Shown here: piece after piece, positions 47,390 through 58,200 of the stretch
Layout: each line of letters starts with the position of its first letter
Position numbering within the stretch: position 1 is the stretch's first letter
Assembly: GCA_000497125.2 (NCBI GenBank)
Contig: CM035318.1
Coordinates: 926,001 to 990,000, forward strand
Direction of reading: 5' to 3'
From: Spironucleus salmonicida
Taxonomy: Eukaryota > Fornicata > Diplomonadida > Hexamitidae
DNA length: 64,000 nucleotides
The notes under the pieces: generated by a model
Databases searched by the model: none
What the model saw: only the letters and a program-made list of their open reading frames with translations
What the model was told of the DNA's origin: nothing
Program-made: the position numbers and the translations under genes

Positions 47390-47506
47390 ATAAGTGAAAT
47401 GGTAAAATTTGGAGTGGAAGCAAAAATACATTTATTTATTATATAATAATTTTAATTAAGTTTATATTTACATAATTTTACGATATGAAATAGCTCCCAC
47501 TTAAAC

Positions 47507-50242
47507 TCACTTATTGAACCCACCGTCACATTTCAAAACCTCACGCTGCAGATTGAACGAACCTGTATCTGTCAGATATTCTGGCCTCTAAAATGCCTAA
47601 TCTGAGTCTCCTACCTAGGTCAGCATTTGGCTCAACAGGCCGCTCTGGACAGGCTTAATTCCAGTCCCGAGAGCACTTAGACCAGCATTTGAGTCTACCA
47701 AAATATTTTGCTTCCTATCATGATATTTGAAATCCCGAACGCTGAGCGCGGACTCATTATTGTATTCTTTCGATTAAATCTCCTCTGCCATCTGTAAAAT
47801 ACTACGCTAGTCCTCTGTACAGGAATCCATGTGCTGTAAAGAGCCTCCAAACCGCACAGGAATCACCTTTTCCGCCCCAACATGTGATATAATAGAATTT
47901 GGCTTATAGCCTCTTGCCGATTTCAGCTCTGCATCCATCAAGATTTGAGAGGCTGCGGAGAGAATTTCGAACTGGTTTTGGGTACAAGAATCTTGGTGTG
48001 ATAACTACCTGGACAGACGTTCCCGTTTTGCTATTTTTGGGGCTTCTTATTATGCAGAATTCGAGTTCTCGCGATTTGTCAGTGCGGATTTTCGATTTTT
48101 GAAGCTTTCTGAGTCATTTTGAATCTGCTGCGCAATTTAAAATACCTCAAACTGGTTCTAAGTATAAGAATCAACATGTTGTAGCATCAAGTTGTTTCGG
48201 TTAGTTTTTGCCAGGTGCTAAGGTGGAAGGTAAGTTTCCGCTTCGTCTGACTCGCTAGCAGTTTCCTCCTCTTGGATATCGTCTACGGTTTGTTGGTTTT
48301 TGAATCTAGAACTCGTTTCCCCGAAAACAGGAACATTTAGTTTTAGTCTCTGCTGCGTCAGTTTTTGAGGTTCTGTTGTTTAGAGTTAGATGTCTGAAAT
48401 ATCAGAAGATTCGCCAAGATTCGACAAATCTGTCGTTTTAACGTTTTTACCTGCTGCACCCTAGGCATCCATCTCGCGCGCGCTGGCGAGGGCAGCGTCG
48501 CGCATGATGTCCATTTGGTTCTACTGGCATGAGTCTGCGTGCTGGAGGCCGAGGTTGCGGACGCCGCGCGGGACCTCCTGCTTCTACTGGGAGGCATGCA
48601 CCGGAGTCGAAACAGGTTCCTCGTCATCCTCATCGTCGTCTGGCTGGGCGTGGTTGGCGTATCTTGACTTGGTGACGGCGGAAGACTTCGGGGGTGCGTC
48701 CTCAATGTTGGCGTCCGACGGCTCCATGTCCAGCTCGTCCTTGTTCTTCGCCTGGGCCAGCCTGGAGTTAGCCTCCCTCGGCTGGTGCTTCGTCTCGTGC
48801 AGGGTGTTAATGTCCGTGCCTTACTCCCCGTCCAAGTTCTCGGAGGCGGCCTAGGCTGCCATCTGCATAATATCCAGCTGGTTTTGCTGGCAGGAATCTG
48901 CATGCGTCAGCTGTCCGGCAAAGCGACCTTTTGCTTATTTCTGGGGTTATTATATCACTGAAGTGATTTTATTATGTTCCCCTTAGGTAGCCTCATTTTA
49001 TATGGAGTTTGCAATATCAAACAGTTCTTGTTAGTTCTGTGTACAAGAGTCCGCATGTTAGAGTTGTAAACTTCTACCACCACGCATATTTGACTACCTA
49101 GAATTTATTTTTTGATTAGTTTAATTTTGGGATGACTTATCAGGGTGATAAGCATCTGAATTTAATTGATCTGAATTTTTACTATGCTGTGCAGTGCCAT
49201 TAGAGTTTATAACCTAGTAATCCTTTTGATCCTACTGGTCTGCTGCACCCTAGGCATCCATCTCGCGCGCGCTGGCGAGGGCAGCGTCGCGCATGATGTC
49301 CATTTGGTTCTACTGGCATGAGTCTGCGTGCTGGAGGCCGAGGTTGCGGACGCCGCGCGGGACCTCCTGCTTCTACTGGGAGGCATGCACCGGAGTCGAA
49401 ACAGGTTCCTCGTCATCCTCATCGTCGTCTGGCTGGGCGTGGTTGGCGTATCTTGACTTGGTGACGGCGGAAGACTTCGGGGGTGCGTCCTCAATGTTGG
49501 CGTCCGACGGCTCCATGTCCAGCTCGTCCTTGTTCTTCGCCTGGGCCAGCCTGGAGTTAGCCTCCCTCGGCTGGTGCTTCGTCTCGTGCAGGGTGTTAAT
49601 GTCCGTGCCTTACTCCCCGTCCAAGTTCTCGGAGGCGGCCTAGGCTGCCATCTGCATAATATCCAGCTGGTTTTGCTGGCAGGAATCTGCATGCGTCAGC
49701 TGTCCGGCAAAGCGACCTTTTACTTGCTTTTGCGTATTTATTGCAACATTAGGTTATATCTATTTGATTTGATTAGGTATCCAATCTTTATTTTCTTCAT
49801 TACTATCTAAGCAATCATCAATATCTAAGGTCTACTTCAAATCGTTCTTAATCAAAGATATGTCCACGGAATTTTTATGTTACCTAACTAAATATTTATC
49901 TAAATTTTAACAAAATTAAAACTACTAATGCGGTTCTTCGGGAGGTTCCTTAATTTTACTAGTAATTTACTAAACTTTAACATAGCCGATTTTTTTAGGT
50001 ACAAAATCAACGTTTGGTGAATTTTTAAGCGATTTTTGCACTAAACTATTTTATGGCAAAGTCATTCGCTAAGGTGATTATGTTCTAACTTGTTATGATT
50101 TAGATAATTTACTAACCAATGTTTACATTCTTTTTGACTATTAATCGTATTTATCTACTTATTATGGCATATAAACCCCAGTATCACCAAGCTATAAAGT
50201 TTGCGTTAATGGTGTGGTAGTTTTTTTAGGTATGTAATTCAT
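47507..50242 (-). CDS. 911-aa protein with eight HxDSCxQNQ repeats, unrecognised
   Basis: ATG 50242 to TGA 47507-47509, 912 codons. Eight copies of a motif of about 24 residues occur: LTHADSCQQNQLDIMQMAA (twice), LQHADSCQQNQMDIMRDAA (twice), LQHADSCTQNQQELFDIA, LQHVDSYTQNQFEVFQIA, LSHQDSCTQNQFEILSAA and LQHMDSCTEDQRSILQMAEE. Consensus: L-x-H-x-D-S-C-x-Q-N-Q-x-x-[IL]-x-x-x-A, a short loop leading into a helix. Spacers of 60-140 residues are polar and disordered. Residues about 1-170 are basic/Gln-rich without repeats. Two 482-bp GC-rich blocks inside are identical. Neighbours PACRG, STPG and calmodulin suggest a flagellar role (inference). Confidence 0.85.
48451..48932. repeat. 482-bp internal repeat, copy 1
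   Basis: Identical by eye to 49240-49721, offset 789 bp (263 codons), so the reading frame is kept. GC-rich in an AT-rich gene. It encodes two HxDSCxQNQ motifs and the acidic spacer QPDDDEDDEEPVS. Confidence 0.93.
49240..49721. repeat. 482-bp internal repeat, copy 2
   Basis: Second copy of the block at 48451-48932 within the same gene. The 307 bp between the copies are AT-rich and encode another, diverged motif copy. Confidence 0.93.
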
Positions 50243-50364
50243 TTATAATCGCTAATATATTGCAATATATTATCATATTAATATATATTCTTTTTGATAT
50301 TATTTTATATTTTATATACGATATAATAATCAATATTCCCCACTCCTTATAACCATTTCACCAA

Positions 50365-52350
50365 ATGCCACCGAAAGCCGCTAAAGGCCCAATTCCAGCC
50401 ATTACATTTAACCCAGAGTTCTGCTCTGCATTCATAGCTGTTCTAGTAAATTAAGCCAACTCCCAGGCATCTTATTTCATCTCTAAAGACGTGGAAACGA
50501 TTTCCTATACGTTCAACGATATCACCCTTACTGGTCTTGAAAACGTAGCTGCGCACATTCTACCTAGCTACAACGCAGCCCTCTTGGCCACCCTCCTGCC
50601 CCTCTGCTACACCGCTTTCGACCTCCCTCTCGTGACCGCAGAACTCGAAAAAATCGATCCAGAAAACGTTTTTTATATCTCAGAATCGCCTTTTGTGCAA
50701 CAAAATTTAAACGAATTTCCGACGCTCTAAACCGCTCCAGGACCCGTAAAAGCGGCCAGGGGCCAAGTGGCGGTGGCGTTCAAGAAGTTCCTTCAGGCCC
50801 AGCCTCAGGACACCACTCCAGTGCTGTAAAACGTAGGGAAAGAAGTTGTGACAAGATTCCCTCCAGAGCCTTCAGGTTTTCTTCACATCGGACACGCAAA
50901 AGCGGCCATTTTGAACCACTTTTTTGCCCGGAAATACTCCGGGAAATTGCATTTTCGACTCGACGACACGAATCCAGCTAAAGAAAACCCGGAATTCGTC
51001 GATAACATCATAGCAGATTTGCACGTTCTGAACATCAACTTCGACTCCATGAGTTACACATCGGACCATTTTGAGCTTTTCATGCAAAAGTGCGAATTTC
51101 TCATCAAAAAAAATCTTGCGTACGCCGATTAGACCGTAACTGATATAATGCAAAAGGAGCGATTTGATGGAGTGGAAAGTCAATTTCGAAATGCCTCAAT
51201 CGACGAAAATCTGGCGCTTTGGGAGCAGATGAAAAGCGGCACTCCGGAGGGCCAGAAAACGTGCATTCGCGCCAAATGCGACATGGCGAGTCTCAATAAG
51301 TGCATGCGCGATTTCGTCATTTATCGCGTTAACGTGAAGGACGCGCACCACCGAACTGGCAGGAAATTCAGCGTTTACCCGACTTACGACTTCTCCTGCC
51401 CCATTATTGACAGCATTGAGGGCATCACGCACGCGCTCCGCACGACTGAGTTTTTGGACCGAAATGAGCAATATTAGTGGATAAACCGCTAGCTGGGCCT
51501 CAGGTGCCCCGAATTGCAGGATTTCTCGAGATTGAGAATGCAATATAGCATAATGAGCAAGCGGCATTTATAGTGGTTTGTGGACGAAAATAAGGTCGAA
51601 TCGTGGTTTGATCCTCGTTTCCCAACCGTTCAGGGCTTGATGCGCAGGGGGCTGCTAGTTAAGACTATTGAGGAGTTCATTATTGGATAGGGCGCTTCAC
51701 GCCGTTTGAATTATCAGGAATGGTCCAAATTATGGGCTTTGAATAAGCAGAGATTGGAGCCAATTTCTAAGCGTTTCCACTCAGTTTTAGAGGGTTTTAA
51801 GGAGGTGTAGCTGTCAAATATTGAAGATACGACCGTGGAACTTCCACTTCATCCCAAAAATAGTGCTATCGGCACATATAAGAAGCAGTAAAACAGCAAA
51901 ATTTTCATTTCGCCTTTAGACTATGAGGCATTCGAGTAAGCTGAGGAGGGCAAGAAATTCACCTTAATGGGTTGGGGAAATTTTGTAAAAGTTGATGGAA
52001 AATTGAAAAATTTCTTAGAAAATAAAGATTACGCAGACACTATCAAGTTTACCTGGGTTTCATCACTTTTAAAGGTCAAACTTGTTTATTACGGCCAGTT
52101 AGTTACAAAGGCAATCTTGGAAGAAAATGACGATTTTAAGGATTTCGTAAATCCAAACTCCAAGAGAGAGTTTGGCGCGTACGTCTAAGACAACTTTGCC
52201 GATTACGTTAAGGTCGGTGACATCCTCCAGTTGGAGAGAATGGGTTTTTACTACGTCGACAAGATCGAAGACAACGAGTACGTGCTGAACTACGTTCCAG
52301 AGGGCAAGGCAAAAGCCCAGGTCGGTGCTTTTACTTTCGACGAAGAATGA
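50365..52350 (+). CDS. Glutamyl-tRNA synthetase (archaeal/eukaryotic type), 661 aa
   Basis: Charges tRNA-Glu. ATG 50365 to TGA 52348-52350. An N-terminal about 155-residue GST-like appendage precedes the class I core: RFPPEPSGFLHIGHAKAA with HIGH at about 174-177, FRLDDTNPAKENPEF, KVYPTYDFAC-type FSVYPTYDFSCPIID, EGITHALRTTEFLDRN, IMSKRHLQWFV (the KMSKS-equivalent loop), PRFPTVQGLMRRG and a beta-barrel anticodon domain. These blocks match cytosolic GluRS/EPRS rather than GlnRS. CCCCACTCC lies about 20 bp upstream. Gln is often TAA/TAG. Confidence 0.93.
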
Positions 52351-52359
52351 TGCTTTTGA

Positions 52360-52704
52360 TCACTCAATCAGCTGATCCACGAGGTCCAGATTAAACAGAT
52401 GCTCGCCGAATTCCTTTATTTCCAGAGGTTTGGCCTGAGAAAGTCCCAGTGGCTTGATGGTTATTGAACCTGAAGTATTGATGTAGTGGAGTTTCCGCAT
52501 AGATCTGTTCGACGGGGCGCGTTCTCTAGCGGTACGTGCTGTTTTTGGCTTGAAATCAAACTTCTCAAGTTCCTCCAAATCGGCAGAAAGGGTTAATTTT
52601 TATGTGTGCATGAAGGAATTTACTAGTTTATTTCTGGGTATCAAAACCGGTATTACTGGCTTAGGAAATACATCGTACGGAGACTTTAGTATGTTTTTTC
52701 TCAT
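52360..52704 (-). CDS. Hypothetical 114-aa protein
   Basis: ATG 52704 to TGA 52360-52362. Begins MRKNILKSPYDVFPKPVIPV; basic in the middle (RTARERAPSNRSMRKL), acidic at the end (EHLFNLDLVDQLIE). No membrane segment or known motif. Its stop is 10 bp from the GluRS stop (convergent) and its start 45 bp from the start at 52750 (divergent). Confidence 0.6.
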
Positions 52705-52749
52705 TCGATCTAACTTAATATATTATATTAAATATAATTATGTGTATAA

Positions 52750-53049
52750 ATGAATTTTATTCTACCGCTACCTGAGACGTAAGTGAGCTCATCATTCTTA
52801 CCAAAGTGTTAGTGTCGGCCTAAATAGATTCTTATGCGTAACAATGAAGTTGAATAGCAATAGCTAAAAGTAGCAAAATATTAGGTTAAGCGAAAAATAT
52901 AGCCTATTCTTATTTATGCATTAAAATCCTAAAAATCACCTCTTTAAATACTAAAAATATAGCTCAAAAGCGCTCAATCATCACAAGTTAACAATCTTCA
53001 AATTTAAAGGGACCCGAAGCCTTTAAATAAAAAATAATGTAGATAATGA
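52750..53049 (+). CDS. Hypothetical basic 99-aa protein
   Basis: ATG 52750 to TGA 53047-53049. Lys/Gln-rich, for example VKRKIQPILIYALKSQKSPL and LKIQLKSAQSSQ, with about fifteen TAA/TAG codons as Gln. No recognised motif. A frame of 100 codons without TGA in AT-rich DNA is suggestive but not proof. Confidence 0.45.
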
Positions 53050-53723
53050 AAAATTAACTTGAAAATGAGTTAGTTCTCGTTTATTAAATTTTATAATAAC
53101 TTGGTTCAATGTTAAAAATTTTATTTGCGAAACTAATATTTTCAAGATACTAATTTTAAACCCTCTATGTATTCAATATTTAGAAAGTAATGATATTATA
53201 TCTGGATAATCGAAGAAAATGAGGTAAATCATTAGTAATAGTTTCATTTATTTTTATGTGGAGAATTACTTTTTCTTATTTATTGTTAAAAAAATGTTAT
53301 TTGTATCATTACATGTTTTATTCTTCTATATATGATTAAAGAGTATCAATTTATAAAAGTTTCTTTAAACTAAACAGTATAATTTATAATAGAAAATAAA
53401 TTTTATTAATATTGTGTTAAGTATGTTAGTAATACTATGTAGGATATAAAATTAGTATGAAGTATTTACGTGCTAGAATAACGAAGTTGATTATTGTAAA
53501 ATTGAGTTATTAATAAAGAAAAATTAGTAATAAATAAAAAACCATTAGACTTATCACATATACTAAGAAAGATTTATTTACATTATGAAATTAAAAATAT
53601 ATAAAAAATAATTTTGTTCTACTTAACATCTATTCTTGGAAATTAACTTTACTAATTGATAATATATTTGTTATAGAAGATGTTTTGGTTAAGAACTACA
53701 ACATTATCACTTAGAATACATGA
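53050..53723. other. AT-rich intergenic, nothing recognised
   Basis: About 670 bp of very AT-rich DNA with no coding frame, repeat or RNA gene noticed. Confidence 0.45.
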
Positions 53724-54146
53724 TATTTGTAAAAAAATAGTAAATTATTACTATAAGAAATTAACCACAATAACATAGTTAAAAAAACCAAATTTCATTT
53801 ATCACGTGCAATTCGATATAGAGTCATATTCACTAAATCGTTTTACGTTAATCTACCAAATCCTGATTTTCTACAGCTTCTGAGCTCAATTTTGTCTAAA
53901 GTTGGAGTTTTATATCTAGGTTTTTAAGCCAATACAGGCTACGTTGAGAACATTTTAGGCTTAAAAGACTTGGTCATTGCAATTGATGCCCGTAATTCTT
54001 GGTTTATTTAATTTGACTAGTTCATTTGGAGAGTGATAAAACATATGGTATGGATATTATACCATTATAAATTAAAACTATGTGTTTATTATTAATCTAA
54101 TGATCCATATTATATTACATTATATAGTTATATTTACTAATGTTGA
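53724..54146 (+). pseudogene. Possible gene remnant (141-codon open frame without start)
   Basis: TGA-free frame 53724-54146. Its middle looks coding: PDFLQLLSSILSKVGVLYLG, ANTGYVENILGLKDLVIAID, then NSWFIQFDQFIWRVIKHM. There is no ATG before the coding-like part, and both ends decay into AT-rich sequence. It may be an exon of an unrecognised gene or a decayed fragment. Confidence 0.3.
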
Positions 54147-54192
54147 ATTATATATATTATACACTATTAATCCGTAGTCCTCATTTCTAAAA

Positions 54193-54888
54193 ATGGAAAG
54201 TTTTACTATGTAGGAGGCTAAGCAAGTAACTCTTTTAAGTTCTATTCAGTATGTAGATTATATATCAGAGTTTAAACGTAAAAGCGTAAGAAACCCATTT
54301 ATATAAAAACTGAGTGATGACGATATCACGAACTCAAAGATAACTATCGCATAAAGCATACTTAAAGGCTCAAGGCAGGCTATTTCACCGCCAAAATATC
54401 AAAATTATAACCATAATAAAAGGAATACCTAGCTAGAGTATCTGAGCGACCTGAAAATTGAAGATATCATTGATTCCGCCACTATTTCAGTCAAGCCAGC
54501 AACATCGGTTTTGTTATCTAAAGCTGAGGTTGATGCGTCGTTGAGCTATGAGACCGTCTACCAGACACGCACTAAGCCCTCTAAAATTGAAAATTTCGAA
54601 TGCCAGAAGACTGAGAAATTTTAAAAACAATCAGCTGCAAATAGCAAGCTCATATACGAAATATTCGATTAGCAGCATTTATTGCAGGACCATCACCAGC
54701 GTATACGGGAGAAGTACGAAAGCGACAAGAAGCAGTGGTCAGAGCGGCTGTACAAAGAGGACTTCAGGGCCGTAAAACCAGCCGTGATGCACAAGGAGTA
54801 CGATGCGAAGGTGAAGAACGAGCTAATTAGGAGGTACGGAGAGCGGATTCGGGTTGAGAACCTACAGCGGCTGCAGCTGGCAAAGTGA
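54193..54888 (+). CDS. Hypothetical 231-aa coiled-coil protein
   Basis: ATG 54193 to TGA 54886-54888 (AAGTGAGC). Polar N-terminal half with Ser/Thr-rich segments; the C-terminal 70 residues are strongly charged and helical (DHHQRIREKYESDKKQWSER, VKNELIRRYGERIRVENLQR). The 5' two thirds are AT-rich with many TAA/TAG Gln codons; the 3' third is GC-rich and uses mostly CAG. No family recognised; cytoskeletal by type. Confidence 0.7.
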
Positions 54889-54937
54889 GCGGGTAGCAAG
54901 CAAACCCAGCTGTGTAATTTGATGATATAAACAGTGA

Positions 54938-55297
54938 TGGGGCTACTAATTAGGAGAGGTGACTAAATATTATGATTATGCGAATTTCACTATTTTCTAG
55001 CTTACTTATATCAGTAAGGACTATCTTGCGAGTGAAAATCGAAATCGGTTAATGAAGCGGTTAGAACGGTAGAACACGCACTGCCTGACACATTTTGATA
55101 CTAATATAAACTATTTAGACCGAAATCTGCGAACTCCGCTATACACCATACTTACACATACTATCTCCGTAAACCAGCCGCCCAAAACCTTATAACTATC
55201 ATTATTATATATTATATAACATTTATATTTTCCACTCCACAATAATTTTACGATTATTATATATTATATATTAATTTATACAACCACTCCAAATCAA
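54938..55297 (+). other. Open frame directly upstream of and in frame with the Sec7 gene
   Basis: From the TGA at 54935-54937 the frame stays open into the Sec7 ATG at 55298. The first about 80 codons look coding (FTIFQLTYISKDYLASENRN, MKRLERQNTHCLTHFDTNIN) but have no early start. The last about 35 codons are AT-rich and resemble a 5' leader, with TTTTCCACTCC at 55230 and CCACTCC at 55284. Either a small unrecognised or split gene, or an N-terminal extension. Confidence 0.35.
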
Positions 55298-58200
55298 ATG
55301 ACAGTCAAGCTCAGCAGACAGCAGCTGAGCTCTCTGCCGTCCGTAGTGGCCGCGCTCGCCGCCGAGAATAAGAAGGACAAGGACCTGAAGATGGCGCTTA
55401 CAGCGCTCACAACCGAGCTCGACGTGGCGGCCAAGCAGAGCCTTTATGCGCTGGAGCTGCAGCCGGAACTCATAGCTTCCGTTCTGACGCCCCTGCTAGC
55501 CAGACCACCCACGGCACACCTTTTTCGCCTCCTTTCCCTCCTTCCACTTTCTCAAATTTCTCAAATTTCTCAAATTGCGACTTCCCCCTTCCCTGAACAC
55601 CTTATCACCCTCTTTTAGCACCCCCTCGCCCGCGCTCCAGAGGCGATTCCGCTCCTTTTCCCGCTCCTTTCCGCTCCTATTTCGGCAGAAAGTCACCTGA
55701 AACTGCTCATTTGCGCGTTCCGGCAGTCCCCGGAGGCGCTTTTTCAGGCGGTTGCGCTCGCGTGCCTCAAATTCGACGCTACTCCCGAAATCCTCGAGAC
55801 GCTCGTGTCCTACTGCGACAAAGCGCTGAAAAACGTTTTTCTGTTCGACAAATTCGGCCCCAATTTTGAAGCTCAGGAACGCCAGAACTTCGTCGAAATC
55901 GTGCCTCAAATTCTGCTGATTATCGCCCAAAACTACCCCCATAACGCGCTCAACGAGACCTTCACGGAGCTCTTCTATCAGATTTACTCCAAGCTAATTC
56001 AGCTAATTCCCATTTCTACGAATAAAAATTAAAATGTATATTTATATATAATAGAGCATATATTGAAAATTTTCCTTCCACTTTTTCCGATTTCGCTGTT
56101 TTTCGACCACATAACTGCGTTCTGCGTTCGAATTCTGAACTTCGCGGAGGTGCGCAATTTCACGCTCAAATCGAACGTGATAATGCACCTAACGCGCCTC
56201 TTCAGCTCCGATGATTTGGACCTCCGGATCCTCGAAATTCTGCCCGCGCGACGCAACGTTTTGCTGCTCGACGCCGAGGCAGAATTCCCCGAAAAGTTCA
56301 CGTCAGCGACGGCCGAAAACGAGTTTTTTCTGTTCCAGCGGAAGCACTTTCCGCCGGGCCGGCTGCTGCAGCTCGTTTACGCGAATTTCGACTGTAAATT
56401 CGATTTTCCGGACCTTTTCGCGTCGATTTTTAAGGCTTTTTAGGACCAAATTGACATTCTGAAGCAGTACAAAAACGCGAACTTTCAGGTCGAAGGAGTG
56501 AAAAATACGCGATTCTACAGCTAAAAATTAAGTATAGAAGCGAAAAGAATTTTGGACAATTTGGGAGACGGTAATCAATATTATTCGAAAATTAGCAAGT
56601 TCATAAGAACATGTGGAGTGGTAAACATCGAAGAAGGTATTTTTTTAAATATGAAATAAGAGAAATAGGACGTCGAAATGGCGTACAAAAGCACCAACAT
56701 CATTGAGAGCCTCAAAAACGCGTTTTCGCGCCTCATCGACTCCATAGCGACGAATTTCAATCTGTGCGACTTTTCACTCAAATTCTGCGATTTTCAGCCA
56801 ACTTTCGGACTTTCAAGTATGCCAAAAATCGAAAATTAGGAGCGGAAAATCAAAATGTAAGCCGGATTCTAACTTTTCGATGAGGCGCCCATGAAGGCCA
56901 TTAGCCTCTTCGAGCGGCTCGGATACCTCCCGGAACTGACGAAATTGGACGGTGTGGAAATCGAAGAGGAGGCGCCAAAGAAGCGCGTGAAACGCACTTT
57001 CGAGCAGGAATTTCAGCACAATTTGGACCTCATCGACGAGTTTTCGTGCCAGTACACGAACGCCGAGAGCTACTTCCAGAGCGTCGTGGCGTTCGTTTTC
57101 AAGTACCTCAAAAACGCAGATTTTGACATCGGGCTCTCGCGCACAGGTTTTGGGGAGCTCATCGGCGGCGCGCGCGTCCTGAACCGCGCGATTTTGCTCC
57201 ATTTTACGACGTTTTTCGAGCAAAATTACCTGCCCCAAAACGCGTAATTCGTGTCAGCGCTGCGTGCGTTTCTGGGCCTTTTCCGGCTCCCTGGCGAGGG
57301 CCAGGTGATCGACCGAATCGTCTCATTTTTCTCCTGGGCGTACGCGAAATCGGCCAATTTGTCCCACCGGACGACCCACGGCCTCAGCTACGCCGCGATA
57401 ATGCTCAATACGGACCTGCACAACGCCTCAGCGCGCCAGGGCCGCATGACGCGCGAAATGTTCGTTCGCAACACGAAGCAAATCGACTGCTCCGGGGAGC
57501 TCTCTGACGAGTTCCTGGGCGCCGTTTACGACGAAATCGAGCGCAGCCCGTTCACGCTGGGGAGCATCGAGGCGATAAAGGCGAAATTCGCGATTCTGAG
57601 CAAATTGGGCGACGACGCCGATGCTCAAGCCTCGCGCGAGGGCGAGGCGTGCCTCGAATGGGTCAAAATCGGCATGCGGCAGTTCAACAGCGAAATTTTG
57701 AGCATTACGAATTTCGAATTTCAAAATTGCGTTTTCGACGAAATTTCGATGAACCACATGATATAACGATTAGGAGTGGAAAATCTCAAATCGCTCCTAA
57801 ATCTGACGCGCGCGGTGGAGCCGAGCTGGCCGAGCCAAATGTGCCTCCAGAACGCGCTGCGGCTGTACCTGCGCAGCGCGATGGGCGAAATTCGTCAGGA
57901 AGTCGTGGAAATCTACATTTCGTACTCAGAAATCCTCGAAAATCCGATCCTGCAGCGCCCGGCGTTCGACTCGCAGAGCACCGCGCTGGGCGCGTACCGC
58001 AACGGGGCATTTTCGCCCGAATTCCGCACCCCGAAAATGAGCCCCCAGAAACTTGATCTGATCCAGTTTCTGATCGAACGAGCGAGTTTCCGGAGCGGTT
58101 TAAACGACTCATTGGTCGATTTCGGCCCAAAAATCGAATTCGGCGCAGCGCTGCTGCAGATCGGCGAAGTCGTCTCGCGTTGCGTCTACGTCGATTTGCT

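Noticed and set aside
48358-48903. A 181-aa Ser/Arg/Thr-rich ORF and its second copy at 49207-49692
   Set aside because: Wrong frame. The frame that continues through TAA/TAG carries the conserved HxDSCxQNQ motif and spans 912 codons.
55640-55680. Tandem CCGCTCCTTTTC copies as a regulatory repeat
   Set aside because: They lie in the Sec7 frame and encode a plausible Leu/Phe/Pro stretch; local low complexity is enough to explain them.
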